A stretch of 64,000 nt of DNA from Eubacteriaceae bacterium (GTDB lineage: Bacteria; Bacillota; Clostridia; Lachnospirales; Lachnospiraceae): assembly GCA_910575665.1 (NCBI GenBank), contig CAJTFB010000007.1, forward strand, positions 41,802-105,801. The letters run 5' to 3'. Within the stretch, counting starts at the first letter, position 1, and each line of letters starts with the position of its first letter. Under the pieces are notes generated by a model, which worked only from the letters and a program-made list of their open reading frames with translations, was not told where the DNA came from and ran no database searches. Of this stretch, positions 1-7,661 are shown one piece after another. The position numbers and the translations under genes were made by a program.

Positions 1-50
1 ATGTGATTCAGATCGATACCCGTACCGGAGAGTATTTGAAGAGAATCTGA
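1..50 (+). CDS. efp: Elongation factor P, C-terminal end (partial)
   Basis: The frame beginning at base 3 reads VIQIDTRTGEYLKRI and stops with TGA at 48-50. This matches the conserved end of bacterial elongation factor P (the IDTRTGEY motif of the last OB domain), which helps ribosomes through polyproline stretches. The rest of the gene lies upstream of the window. The residue run is short but highly characteristic. An intrinsic terminator follows at 119-150. Confidence 0.85.
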   Translation, partial: VIQIDTRTGEYLKRI

Positions 51-118
51 TGCTTTACAGCAAATAATAATAGGAATTTATCCGGGAAATTAGAATAATA
101 GAGAATATGAGTTTTTTT

Positions 119-150
119 CAAGAGGGCTGTAGAACGGCTCTCTTGATTTT
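119..150 (+). terminator. Intrinsic terminator after efp
   Basis: A 12-bp stem (119-130 with 134-145, two G-T wobbles) closes an AGA loop and is followed by ATTTT. A T-run also precedes it (112-118), so it could also stop transcription from the other side. Confidence 0.75.
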
Positions 151-186
151 GGTTTTAAGGCAAAAATCTAAAAAACCGTATGAAGT

Positions 187-199
187 GGTTTTTAAAACC
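187..199. promoter_or_regulatory. Palindrome upstream of fabH (possible operator)
   Basis: GGTTTTTAAAACC is a near-perfect 13-bp palindrome about 40 bases before the fabH start. It sits inside a longer inverted pair (171-177 with 187-193). Fatty-acid synthesis genes of Firmicutes are often controlled by FapR or FabT, but this does not match a consensus I can recall, so the role is only a guess. Confidence 0.25.
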
Positions 200-238
200 A
201 AATCGTAGAGGATCGTATTTTATTTTGGAGGAGATTTC

Positions 239-1213
239 ATGGCAGTTAAGATTATCGGAACAGGGAGTTATTTACCGAAGAATGTAGCGGATAATCAGTT
301 TTTATCCACCATCGTGGATACCAATGATGAATGGATCAGCCAGCGGACAGGAATCAAGGAACGTCATTTGTCCAGCGGAAGCAAGGAGGGAACCTCCTTT
401 ATGGCGATCGAGGCGGCCAAGGCGGCTCTTGATAATGCGGGAATAACGCCAGAGGATCTGGATCTGATCATTGTGGCAACGGTGTCAGCTGACACCTACG
501 TTCCCAGTACTTCCTGTCAGGTGCAAGGGGAGATCGGTGCGATCCGTGCCACCTGCTTTGATTTGAATGCTGCTTGTTCTGGCTTTTTATTTTCGATGAA
601 TACGGCAAATGCCTATCTTGAGATGGGGATGGCGAAGACGGCATTGATCATTGGCGCGGAGACGCTGTCCCGCGAGGTGGATTGGTCAGACCGCAGTACT
701 TGTATTCTCTTTGGTGACGGTGCCGGCGCTGCCGTGTTGAAAAAAGTGGAGGGCGAAGGCGGGATCCTTGCCAGCGTTACCGGTTCCGATGGAACCCAGG
801 GAGATGTCCTCACCTGTAAGGGCAGAGGGATCCAGAATCCATTCTATAAGAGTAGAAGGAAAAAGGATTATATCCAGATGCAGGGGCAGGCGGTGTTCCG
901 TTTTGCGGTGTCAACTGTCCCCAAATACATCAAACATATCTTAAAAAAGACAGAGCTGGAGCCGGATGATATCAAATACTACATCTTGCATCAGGCAAAC
1001 CGCAGGATCTTAGAGCTGATCGCAAAGAGGCTAAAAGTGGATATGGATAAAATCCCGATGAACCTTGACCACTATGGCAATACATCTTCGGCAAGCATTC
1101 CGATTCTTTTGGATGAGCTCAACCGCAATGGTCTTCTGGAGGAGGGAGATAAGATTGTTCTCTCTGGTTTTGGAGGTGGTTTGACCTGGGGAGCGACGCT
1201 GGTAGAGTGGTAA
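239..1213 (+). CDS. fabH: Beta-ketoacyl-ACP synthase III (FabH)
   Basis: Condenses acetyl-CoA or a branched acyl-CoA with malonyl-ACP to begin type II fatty acid synthesis in the cytosol. The 324-residue length is normal. The Cys-His-Asn triad is visible as C113 (in AACSGF), H251 (in LHQAN) and N281 (in GNTSS). A strong GGAGGAG ribosome site lies 226-232, and ATG 239 is the natural start. The usual fab partners (acpP, fabK, fabD, fabG, fabF) are not next to it, so in this genome fabH stands alone after efp or has been separated from the fab operon. It is followed by two hairpins, which may end the transcript. Confidence 0.95.
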   Translation: MAVKIIGTGSYLPKNVADNQFLSTIVDTNDEWISQRTGIKERHLSSGSKEGTSFMAIEAAKAALDNAGITPEDLDLIIVATVSADTYVPSTSCQVQGEIGAIRATCFDLNAACSGFLFSMNTANAYLEMGMAKTALIIGAETLSREVDWSDRSTCILFGDGAGAAVLKKVEGEGGILASVTGSDGTQGDVLTCKGRGIQNPFYKSRRKKDYIQMQGQAVFRFAVSTVPKYIKHILKKTELEPDDIKYYILHQANRRILELIAKRLKVDMDKIPMNLDHYGNTSSASIPILLDELNRNGLLEEGDKIVLSGFGGGLTWGATLVEW

Positions 1214-1241
1214 AACTGAGATTGTGTATTAGTGCTATTGA

Positions 1242-1320
1242 GCTAGCTTGACGGCGAAACAGAGTTCAAATTCACGCCGTCAAGCTAGCCTAACGGAGCC
1301 CTGCGGACATGCCGCAGGGC
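1242..1320. repeat. Two perfect intergenic hairpins
   Basis: A 15-bp perfect inverted repeat (GCTAGCTTGACGGCG at 1242-1256, complement at 1275-1289, 18-base loop) is followed directly by a 9-bp GC-rich hairpin (1298-1306 with 1312-1320, loop ACATG). Neither is followed by a T-run in the direction of fabH, so a plain terminator is not the best fit. Between here and the next gene (1321-1424) lie smaller GC-rich dyads such as CTTGC/GCAAG. Similar hairpins recur elsewhere in the window. Confidence 0.7.
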
Positions 1321-1424
1321 AAAATAATTTACGCAAAGGTAAAGTGAGAATATCTGCGAGCTTGCCCGCAAGAAATTCGAGCGGTCTCGCGAAGGATGAC
1401 GCTCGGGGTTTGGAGGGAAAAAAT

Positions 1425-2138
1425 ATGAGTAAGAAATTATTAATTCAAGGGGCGATAGAAAGTGAGATCTGCTGGTATCTGGAGCAGGAATGTTTTCAGA
1501 AGGCAGAAAAGACCACCAGAAATGGTTTTCTTTTCTATCGGACAGAACAGGAAGGTAGGGAGATTCTTCTGCAGCTGACTAAAATGGGAACGATATATGC
1601 AGCTATCGCCACCATGACGGCTATTTATGAATTTCAACCGGATATTATTATCAATCAGGGAACTGCTGGAGCTCAGGTGGATACGTTAAAAAGCGGAGAC
1701 CTGGTGATCGGCAGCCAGGCAGTCAACGTACATTCCCTGGAGATGCCAAAGCGTGATTTTGGAGAGGGCATGGCGCCAGAAGAGTGGCTGAAGATGGAAA
1801 CAGAGTATGTTGCTGCGGCTCCAGAACTGGTTCAGAAGTTTGAACAGGAGATCGGGCAGGAGACCAGGACTGGAAAGGTGGTTTCAGGAATTCTTGGGAC
1901 GGGAGATCTGTTCAGCAAGGAAAAGGACAGGATTCAATGGTTGCATGACACATTTGGCCATCTCAGCGAGGATATGGAATCTTTTGCGGTGTATAAGACA
2001 TGCCAGGAATGCGGCGTACCCTGTGTGGCGTTGCGGGTGATCTCGAACAACGAACTTTTGAATGAGGATTATGACAAGCGGACATCTCTGGAGCTGCAAA
2101 GAGTGGTCTGGGAGATAATAAATCATTGTACATTTTAA
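1425..2138 (+). CDS. PF01048 nucleosidase/phosphorylase, MTA/SAH nucleosidase-like
   Basis: A 237-residue protein of the purine nucleoside phosphorylase superfamily, which cleaves the N-glycosidic bond of nucleosides. Family marks are the glycine-rich NQGTAGAQ segment and the DMES motif (the Met-Glu that grips the ribose). The frame is open upstream to 1248, but ATG 1425 is chosen because GGAGGG lies 1412-1417 and similarity begins at MSKKLLIQGA. Where MTA/SAH nucleosidases have a catalytic Asp (SD), this protein has Asn in VISNN. Asn at that site is known from 6-oxopurine phosphorylases and related hydrolases, so the substrate may not be MTA or SAH. No partner gene helps decide. Confidence 0.75.
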   Translation: MSKKLLIQGAIESEICWYLEQECFQKAEKTTRNGFLFYRTEQEGREILLQLTKMGTIYAAIATMTAIYEFQPDIIINQGTAGAQVDTLKSGDLVIGSQAVNVHSLEMPKRDFGEGMAPEEWLKMETEYVAAAPELVQKFEQEIGQETRTGKVVSGILGTGDLFSKEKDRIQWLHDTFGHLSEDMESFAVYKTCQECGVPCVALRVISNNELLNEDYDKRTSLELQRVVWEIINHCTF

Positions 2139-2154
2139 CATAACACGGTATAAT
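2126..2154 (+). promoter_or_regulatory. Promoter for the GH43 pair
   Basis: TATAAT at 2149-2154 with a weak -35 (TTGTAC, 2126-2131) at 17-base spacing. The predicted start near 2161 leaves a short leader before the GGAGG site at 2172-2176. Confidence 0.5.
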
Positions 2155-2187
2155 GAAACTATAAAGGATTTGGAGGTAAAAGACAGA

Positions 2188-3972
2188 GTGAAAGATATTT
2201 TATGCTATACTAGAAAACCAATTGACGAGTTTTATTATGATCCCAAACTGGCTTACAGCATGCACCTTGCCCTGGGGGAAGAGGGGAAATTTCAGGCCCT
2301 CAATCACAATTCGGGTGTGCTGTTCGCCAAGGCGACGGAAAATGAAGATGGTTCGCTGAATGCAAAAAGCATCCGTAATCCCTATTTGTTTGTGATGCGG
2401 GATGGTACATACGGAGTATTGGCGGTGCGGGTAGACGGTGACGGCGGTGAGGATGTGGAGAGTACTGGCAAGGCCATATTTTTTACCAGTCACGATCTGT
2501 TGGAGTACAAAGAGGAAGGGCTTCTGCCTCTGTGCGAGGGCGCGGTGGACCGGGTGGTGTGCAGCTATGATCCGGGGAAAGAGATGTATGAAATAAGCTG
2601 GTGCCAGTCAGACAAGCAATGGTACAGGGCAGAGCTGAAACACATAGAATGCATGGATAAAAGGATCACAGGTGTGAAAGTAGATGAGTTGATTCTACCA
2701 GCAGTGGAGACAGAGATCGAGGGAGCAGTCGCAGGAAATGTTATTTCCATACCAGATGAGACAGCAAAGCGATTACAGCAGAAACTGCAGCCCCCCAGAC
2801 ATATAAAGACGGAAGTACCAGAAGAAGTACAGGCGGCCAGTCGGGAACAGCTGGAGCTGGTCTGGGCGAGGGCACTATACAGCGACGGGACAGAAGCTTT
2901 AAAGCGGGTGGACTGGAATATGGATTTCATCGACTGGAGCCGTCCGGGAGTATATGAGGTAGAGGGGAAACTTCATCAAGATCATTTTCCCTTTCCTATG
3001 GCGGAGGACAGGGCGGATCCCTGCATTACATATTGGAATGGAAAATATTATTTTATCGCTACCAATGACGCGGACAAGAATCACACTTTGTATGTAAGAG
3101 AGGCGGATACCATACCAGGACTGGTAGAGGCAAAAGAGCATTTGATCCTGGATTCAGACACCTATGATTATGTGGGAAATCTTTTGTGGGCGCCGGAATT
3201 TCATGAAATAAAAGGGGAATTGTATATATTCCTGGCACTTACTCCAGAAGAGTTTTTCGGGGAGGAGTCCCATATCATGAAGCTGAAGGAAGGTGGAAAT
3301 CCATCTCGTAAGGAGGACTGGTCAGAGCCGAAACGGGTGGTTCGCAGCGATGGTAGCCAGCTGTGTGAAGCAGGAAAGACCATTACCCTGGATATGACAT
3401 GCTTTTTCTGGGAAGGAGACTATTATGTGGTTTGGTCTCAGCGACAATTTTTGCCGAAGGATCTGGGAGCCTGGCTCTATATCGCTAAATTAAATGCGGA
3501 TGAACCATGGAAGCTGCTCTCGGAACCGGTGCTGCTATCAAAGCCGGAGTACGGTTGGGCAAATAATCATACCTTTGTGGATGAGGGACCATTTGCCCTT
3601 CCTCAGGAAGAACGTCTGATTCTTACCTTTTCCAGTGCGGCCGTGGATACTTCCTATGTGGTGGGGATCATGACCATCGACAGAGACAAAGATCTGCTGG
3701 ATCCGAAAAACTGGAAGAAGGGAAATTATCCGATTATGACTTCCCGCAGTGTGGAGGGAGAATTTGGAACGGGCCATAATGCCTATGTGGTGGATGAATA
3801 CGGTGATGTCTGGAATTCCTATCACGCCAGACCAGGAATCCACGGCGAGAGAAGCAGCGGGATCCGGAGGGTTCATTTTGATATCGACGGTCTGCCGGTA
3901 CTGGATCTGGTGGAGGAGCAGGATGTATCCGAAGAATTTAGCCGAGTAAGGACGAAAGTTGTGGTTGGATAG
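2188..3972 (+). CDS. Glycoside hydrolase family 43 (arabinofuranosidase/xylosidase-type)
   Basis: A 594-residue protein without signal peptide, so it acts on sugars taken into the cell. An N-terminal domain of about 230 residues (two beta-rich halves) precedes a five-bladed GH43 propeller. The three expected acids are visible: D277 in RADPCIT (base), D402 in LDMTCF (pKa modulator) and E466 in VDEGPF (acid). WAPEFHE and GTGHNAY are also typical. The frame is open from TTG 2170, but GTG 2188 is preferred because GGAGG (2172-2176) lies 11 bases before it. It is co-directional with a second GH43 gene 67 bases downstream. The exact substrate (arabinan, xylan side chains) cannot be told from sequence alone. 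Confidence 0.85.
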   Translation: MKDILCYTRKPIDEFYYDPKLAYSMHLALGEEGKFQALNHNSGVLFAKATENEDGSLNAKSIRNPYLFVMRDGTYGVLAVRVDGDGGEDVESTGKAIFFTSHDLLEYKEEGLLPLCEGAVDRVVCSYDPGKEMYEISWCQSDKQWYRAELKHIECMDKRITGVKVDELILPAVETEIEGAVAGNVISIPDETAKRLQQKLQPPRHIKTEVPEEVQAASREQLELVWARALYSDGTEALKRVDWNMDFIDWSRPGVYEVEGKLHQDHFPFPMAEDRADPCITYWNGKYYFIATNDADKNHTLYVREADTIPGLVEAKEHLILDSDTYDYVGNLLWAPEFHEIKGELYIFLALTPEEFFGEESHIMKLKEGGNPSRKEDWSEPKRVVRSDGSQLCEAGKTITLDMTCFFWEGDYYVVWSQRQFLPKDLGAWLYIAKLNADEPWKLLSEPVLLSKPEYGWANNHTFVDEGPFALPQEERLILTFSSAAVDTSYVVGIMTIDRDKDLLDPKNWKKGNYPIMTSRSVEGEFGTGHNAYVVDEYGDVWNSYHARPGIHGERSSGIRRVHFDIDGLPVLDLVEEQDVSEEFSRVRTKVVVG

Positions 3973-4039
3973 CCTTTTGGTGTGACGAAAAATAATGCCG
4001 CGGGAAATGCGGTAGGGAAAACGAGGAGGAAATAAGGCA

Positions 4040-5464
4040 ATGAAGGAAGCAGCGGGTGGCAAAAAGAAACAGGCGGTGAATCCATATCTTCCCTCCTGGG
4101 AGTATATTCCAGACGGAGAACCTTATGTCTTTGACGGAAGGGTGTATGTGTATGGTTCCCACGATTATTATAACGGACATGTATTCTGCCTGGGGGATTA
4201 TGTGTGCTGGTCGGCGTCGGTGGAAGATCTGGGAGATTGGAGATACGAGGGAGTGATCTATCCCAAGACGGAGGATCCATTGAACAAAGACGGGAAAATG
4301 TGTCTCTATGCACCGGATGTAACGGTGGGACCGGACGGAAGATACTATTTATATTATGTGCTGGATCATGTATCTGTGGTGTCTGTGGCAGTCTGCGATA
4401 CGCCGGCAGGGCAGTATCAGTTTTACGGATATGTACATTATAAAGATGGCACAAGGCTGGGAGACAGGGAGGGGGATGAACCTCAGTTTGATCCCGGCGT
4501 GCTCACCGAGGGAGAACGCACCTATCTCTATACCGGTTTTTGTGGCAGAGGGGATAAGTCCCGTACCGGAGCCATGGCGACAGTTCTTGACCGGGATATG
4601 CTTACGATCATCGAAGATCCGGTAAGAGTGGTTCCCGGATGCGAGTATTCGGAGGGCAGCGGTTTTGAGGGACACGAATTCTTTGAGGCATCCTCCATGC
4701 GAAAGATCGGAGATACCTATTACTTTATTTATTCCTCTGTTGTAATGCATGAGCTCTGTTATGCCGTGAGTAAGAATCCGCGCAAAGGATTTATCTATGG
4801 CGGGGTGATTGTCAGCAATTGTGACTTGAATCTAGATGAGGGCAAGCCGGCTTCCCTGCCTATGGCCTATGGCGCCAACAATCACGGAAGCATAGTGGAG
4901 ATTGGTGGAAAATGGTACATATTTTATCACCGCCACACCAACGGCAGCTGGTACAGCCGGCAGGGATGCGCCGAGGAGATCCGCATTCTGCCGGATGGAA
5001 GCATTCCCCAGGTGGAGATTACGTCCTGTGGCCTGAATGGTGGTCCTCTGTCGGATGAAGGAGAATATCCGGCTTACATAGCCTGTCATTTGTTTACGGA
5101 TAGACCTTCTGTCTATGTGGGGGGAGATGAATTTCCAAAGATTATGCAGGATGGAAGAGATGGTGATGAAGAGCCAGGATATATCGCCAATATGCAGGAC
5201 TCTGCCACGGCGGGATTCAAATATTTTTCCTGTGAAAATGTGACGGGAATCCAGATTAAAGTCCGTGGCTATGCCGATGGCGTATTTGAAGTCAAGACAA
5301 AATGGGATGGAGAAGCGCTGGCGGCGATTCCAGTTCAGTACACGAATGTGTGGGAAGAGTATTCTGTAAAAGCACAGATTCCGGACGGAACCCAGGCGAT
5401 CTATCTCACCTACCGGGGAGGCGGTACGGCAAGTTTGTTGTCCTTTGAGCTGTTGCATCAGTGA
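4040..5464 (+). CDS. Glycoside hydrolase family 43 with C-terminal beta-sandwich domain
   Basis: A 474-residue cytoplasmic GH43 enzyme of a different subfamily from its upstream neighbour. The propeller covers roughly residues 8-310, with candidate catalytic residues D25 (IPDGEP), D93 (YAPDVTV) and E216 (FFEASSM). The last 120 or so residues look like a CBM6-type carbohydrate-binding sandwich (FKYFSCENVTGIQIKVRGYADG onwards, ending YLTYRGGG). GAGGAGG at 4022-4028 supports ATG 4040. It shares the promoter at 2126 with the first GH43 and probably removes a different side-chain sugar from the same oligosaccharides. An intrinsic terminator shared with the converging Hpt gene lies at 5581-5627. 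Confidence 0.85.
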   Translation: MKEAAGGKKKQAVNPYLPSWEYIPDGEPYVFDGRVYVYGSHDYYNGHVFCLGDYVCWSASVEDLGDWRYEGVIYPKTEDPLNKDGKMCLYAPDVTVGPDGRYYLYYVLDHVSVVSVAVCDTPAGQYQFYGYVHYKDGTRLGDREGDEPQFDPGVLTEGERTYLYTGFCGRGDKSRTGAMATVLDRDMLTIIEDPVRVVPGCEYSEGSGFEGHEFFEASSMRKIGDTYYFIYSSVVMHELCYAVSKNPRKGFIYGGVIVSNCDLNLDEGKPASLPMAYGANNHGSIVEIGGKWYIFYHRHTNGSWYSRQGCAEEIRILPDGSIPQVEITSCGLNGGPLSDEGEYPAYIACHLFTDRPSVYVGGDEFPKIMQDGRDGDEEPGYIANMQDSATAGFKYFSCENVTGIQIKVRGYADGVFEVKTKWDGEALAAIPVQYTNVWEEYSVKAQIPDGTQAIYLTYRGGGTASLLSFELLHQ

Positions 5465-5507
5465 TATGACAGAGGCAGCCTGCGGTGTTAAGCGGTCATT
5501 TATCTGT

Positions 5508-5542
5508 AAGGTGAGAAACATGCTTTGTGAGTTTCTCACCTT
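5508..5542. repeat. Perfect 12-bp intergenic hairpin
   Basis: AAGGTGAGAAAC (5508-5519) pairs with 5531-5542 across an 11-base loop and is followed by GC-rich DNA (CGCGGGCGGCGCC). No T-run follows. It lies 40 bases before the true terminator, so it is probably a member of the dispersed hairpin set rather than a second terminator. Confidence 0.65.
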
Positions 5543-5580
5543 CGCGGGCGGCGCCATGGCTTGTACCTTTCGTGTAAATA

Positions 5581-5627
5581 AAAAGGGTATCCCCAAAGTC
5601 ACATAATGACATGAAGGATACCCTTTT
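5581..5627. terminator. Bidirectional terminator between GH43 and Hpt genes
   Basis: AAAAGGGTATCC (5581-5592) pairs with GGATACCCTTTT (5616-5627), giving A-runs and T-runs on both sides. It separates two converging genes. Confidence 0.85.
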
Positions 5628-5687
5628 AGTTTAATGGCGCAACCGCGCTATGTCTGGGCTGGTTTATTTTTTGTCGTCCCCGAATAG

Positions 5688-6059
5688 TTAAAGTTCTGCC
5701 AGAATATTCAGCAATGAGCGGTGTACTGCCTGAAGTTCCCCAGAGACGGAACTAAGCTGATCTGCGTCGATCTCCTCCAGCTGATCTTTGCCCCGGAGAA
5801 GTTCAACCATTTCGGAGGCGTATTTGGCAATTGGATCCAGACCGAGATTACCTGCGACACCTTTTAATGTGTGTGCGCTTTTGAATGCCTCTTCCACATT
5901 TTTTTCCGCCAGATATTTCTCAATATTAGCGGCGCTTTCATCATTTTGATATTTGGCCAAAAATTTGAGGTACAGATCTTCTTTGCCCATAAACCGTTTG
6001 ATGGCAGTGTCTACATCGACACCTGCGTCTTTTAATTTGTCGAAAAATAGTGTATCCAT
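5688..6059 (-). CDS. Free-standing histidine phosphotransfer (Hpt) protein
   Basis: A 123-residue helical protein with the Hpt motif SAHTLKGVAGNLG; H63 is the phospho-accepting histidine. Such proteins carry phosphate between receiver domains in multistep relays. The minus-strand start has AGGGGG about six bases before ATG. It lies opposite and divergent to the REC-HD-GYP/PAS-kinase/che cluster, whose kinase at 7662 has no receiver of its own, so this protein may relay phosphate to one of the receivers there. That partnership is inferred from position only. Confidence 0.85.
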   Translation of the reverse strand: MDTLFFDKLKDAGVDVDTAIKRFMGKEDLYLKFLAKYQNDESAANIEKYLAEKNVEEAFKSAHTLKGVAGNLGLDPIAKYASEMVELLRGKDQLEEIDADQLSSVSGELQAVHRSLLNILAEL

Positions 6060-6110
6060 TTCATCCCCCTGCTAAAGTTATTCGCCGGGAGCAAGTGCGA
6101 ATAGAACTAC

Positions 6111-6217
6111 TAAGCATTCAAAAAACGAAAGTAAGCTTTCAAAAAACGAAAGCTAAGAAGTTTTACGGCAGCAGAGCCGCCTATTCACACTGGTAGAATC
6201 CGCAAAGCGGATTCTAC
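6111..6217. repeat. Tandem 21-bp repeat and 11-bp hairpin in a 450-base intergenic gap
   Basis: Bases 6111-6131 and 6132-6152 are two adjacent copies of a 21-base unit (starting TAAGC, ending AACGAAAG) differing at one base. At 6193-6203 GTAGAATCCGC pairs perfectly with 6207-6217 across AAA. The gap between the divergent Hpt and HD-GYP genes (6060-6509) otherwise holds GC-rich stretches, then AT-rich DNA with the promoter at 6433. An isolated AGGAGG-like string at 6408 has no convincing gene after it. Confidence 0.6.
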
Positions 6218-6432
6218 GCCACTGATTCAAGTATTGTTTGTGCCGCCTGTGACGGCATGTTTGAACGTGTGTTTTGCCCCCGACCGTGTAAATTTAAATT
6301 TATTATACAGGATTTTTGCGGGATTGTCTAACTATTTTTTTGATGCCAGATGATCCACAGCTTGTTGGTAACAAATGACCGAGAATGGCAATATATAACA
6401 CCTTTTAGGAGGTAATTACAATCGGATATTTG

Positions 6433-6461
6433 TTGACATTTCTAACAATCTATGATATCCT
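6433..6461 (+). promoter_or_regulatory. Promoter for the signalling cluster
   Basis: A perfect TTGACA (6433-6438) is followed after 17 bases by TATCCT (6456-6461). The first gene starts at 6510. Confidence 0.5.
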
Positions 6462-6509
6462 CTAGTTTAAAGAATATTAAAAAATAAAATAAGTTGTACA
6501 GGAGTAAAA

Positions 6510-7592
6510 ATGGATATAGAACGGATTTTAATAGTAGATGATGAAGAAGTAAATCGAACCATATTGGAGGTAATGTTCCGCTCCAGCTTTAACATTGTGG
6601 AGGCGACCAATGGTCAGGAGGCCATTGATAGGCTGGAGGAAGATCCGGGATTTGTGCTGGTTTTACTGGATATCGTGATGCCAGTAAAGGATGGATTTGA
6701 TGTGTTGGAGTATATGAAGCAGAAAGGGCTGATCGAACAGCTTCCGGTTATTCTGATCACCAGTGAGACCATCCGGGACAGCGAAGACAGAGCATATGCC
6801 TATGGCATTGCAGATGTGATACATAAACCATTTTATCCGGATATCGTCAAAAGAAGAGCACAGAACATCATTGACCTCTATCAGCATAAGGCGAATATGG
6901 AGAGAAAACTGAAAGAGCAGGAAGAGGCGATCCTGGCGAAAGAGAAGAAGATTCAGGAAAACAACGAGTTTTTGATCAGCGCCCTCAGCTCAGTAGTGGA
7001 ATTCAGAAGTTCTGAGACGGGAGAGCATATCCGCCGGATTAAGTACTTCACAAGAATTCTGTTGAAGTATCTTGCGAAGTATTTTCCGAAATATGGGATT
7101 ACCGATACGCAGATCAACGAGATTGCCAGAGCATCTGCACTTCATGATATTGGAAAGATTGGAATACCAGATTCCATTCTGTTAAAACCAGGGAAGTTAA
7201 CGGAAGAAGAATTTGAAACGATGAAGACTCATACGACCATTGGCTGTGATATGCTGAAGAAGTTCAAGAAGGAAGAGGACAATGAGTTCTATCGTTACTG
7301 TTACGACATCTGCCGTTATCATCATGAAAGATGGGATGGCAATGGATACCCGGATCATTTAGCAGGAGATGAGATTCCGATCTGGGCACAGGTGGTATCC
7401 ATTGTAGATGTGTATGACGCACTGATCAGTGAGAGGGTATATAAGGCTGCATTCCCTCATACCGTTGCCTATGAGATGATTCAGAACGGTGAGTGCGGAC
7501 AGTTTTCTCCGGATATTCTGGAATGTTTTGAACTTGCGAACGAAGACTTCTTCGATATGGTGGATGTAAATCGTATATTTAGTTTTATGTAA
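6510..7592 (+). CDS. Response regulator with HD-GYP domain (c-di-GMP phosphodiesterase type)
   Basis: A 360-residue protein: receiver domain (about 1-125, phospho-acceptor D54 in LLDIVMPVKDG), coiled linker (about 128-155), then HD-GYP domain. The metal-binding HD (H212, D213 in LHDIGKIGIPD), the THTTIG and HHERWDGNGYP motifs are all intact, so an active cyclic-dinucleotide phosphodiesterase is expected. It heads a cluster running through a PAS kinase, a second REC-HD-GYP and the che genes. The likely role is to turn phosphorylation by a nearby kinase into breakdown of c-di-GMP. Start ATG 6510 has only a modest AGGAG site (6499-6504). Confidence 0.9.
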   Translation: MDIERILIVDDEEVNRTILEVMFRSSFNIVEATNGQEAIDRLEEDPGFVLVLLDIVMPVKDGFDVLEYMKQKGLIEQLPVILITSETIRDSEDRAYAYGIADVIHKPFYPDIVKRRAQNIIDLYQHKANMERKLKEQEEAILAKEKKIQENNEFLISALSSVVEFRSSETGEHIRRIKYFTRILLKYLAKYFPKYGITDTQINEIARASALHDIGKIGIPDSILLKPGKLTEEEFETMKTHTTIGCDMLKKFKKEEDNEFYRYCYDICRYHHERWDGNGYPDHLAGDEIPIWAQVVSIVDVYDALISERVYKAAFPHTVAYEMIQNGECGQFSPDILECFELANEDFFDMVDVNRIFSFM

Positions 7593-7661
7593 ATGGAACA
7601 GACGGCGGAGTAGAAGGAAACTGCTGCTTTTTACGCTGTCTTTCTATGTGTGGAGGAAGAT

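Noticed and set aside
6408..6509. Small gene after the AGGAGG-like site at 6408
   Set aside because: No start codon at proper spacing opens a frame of useful length.
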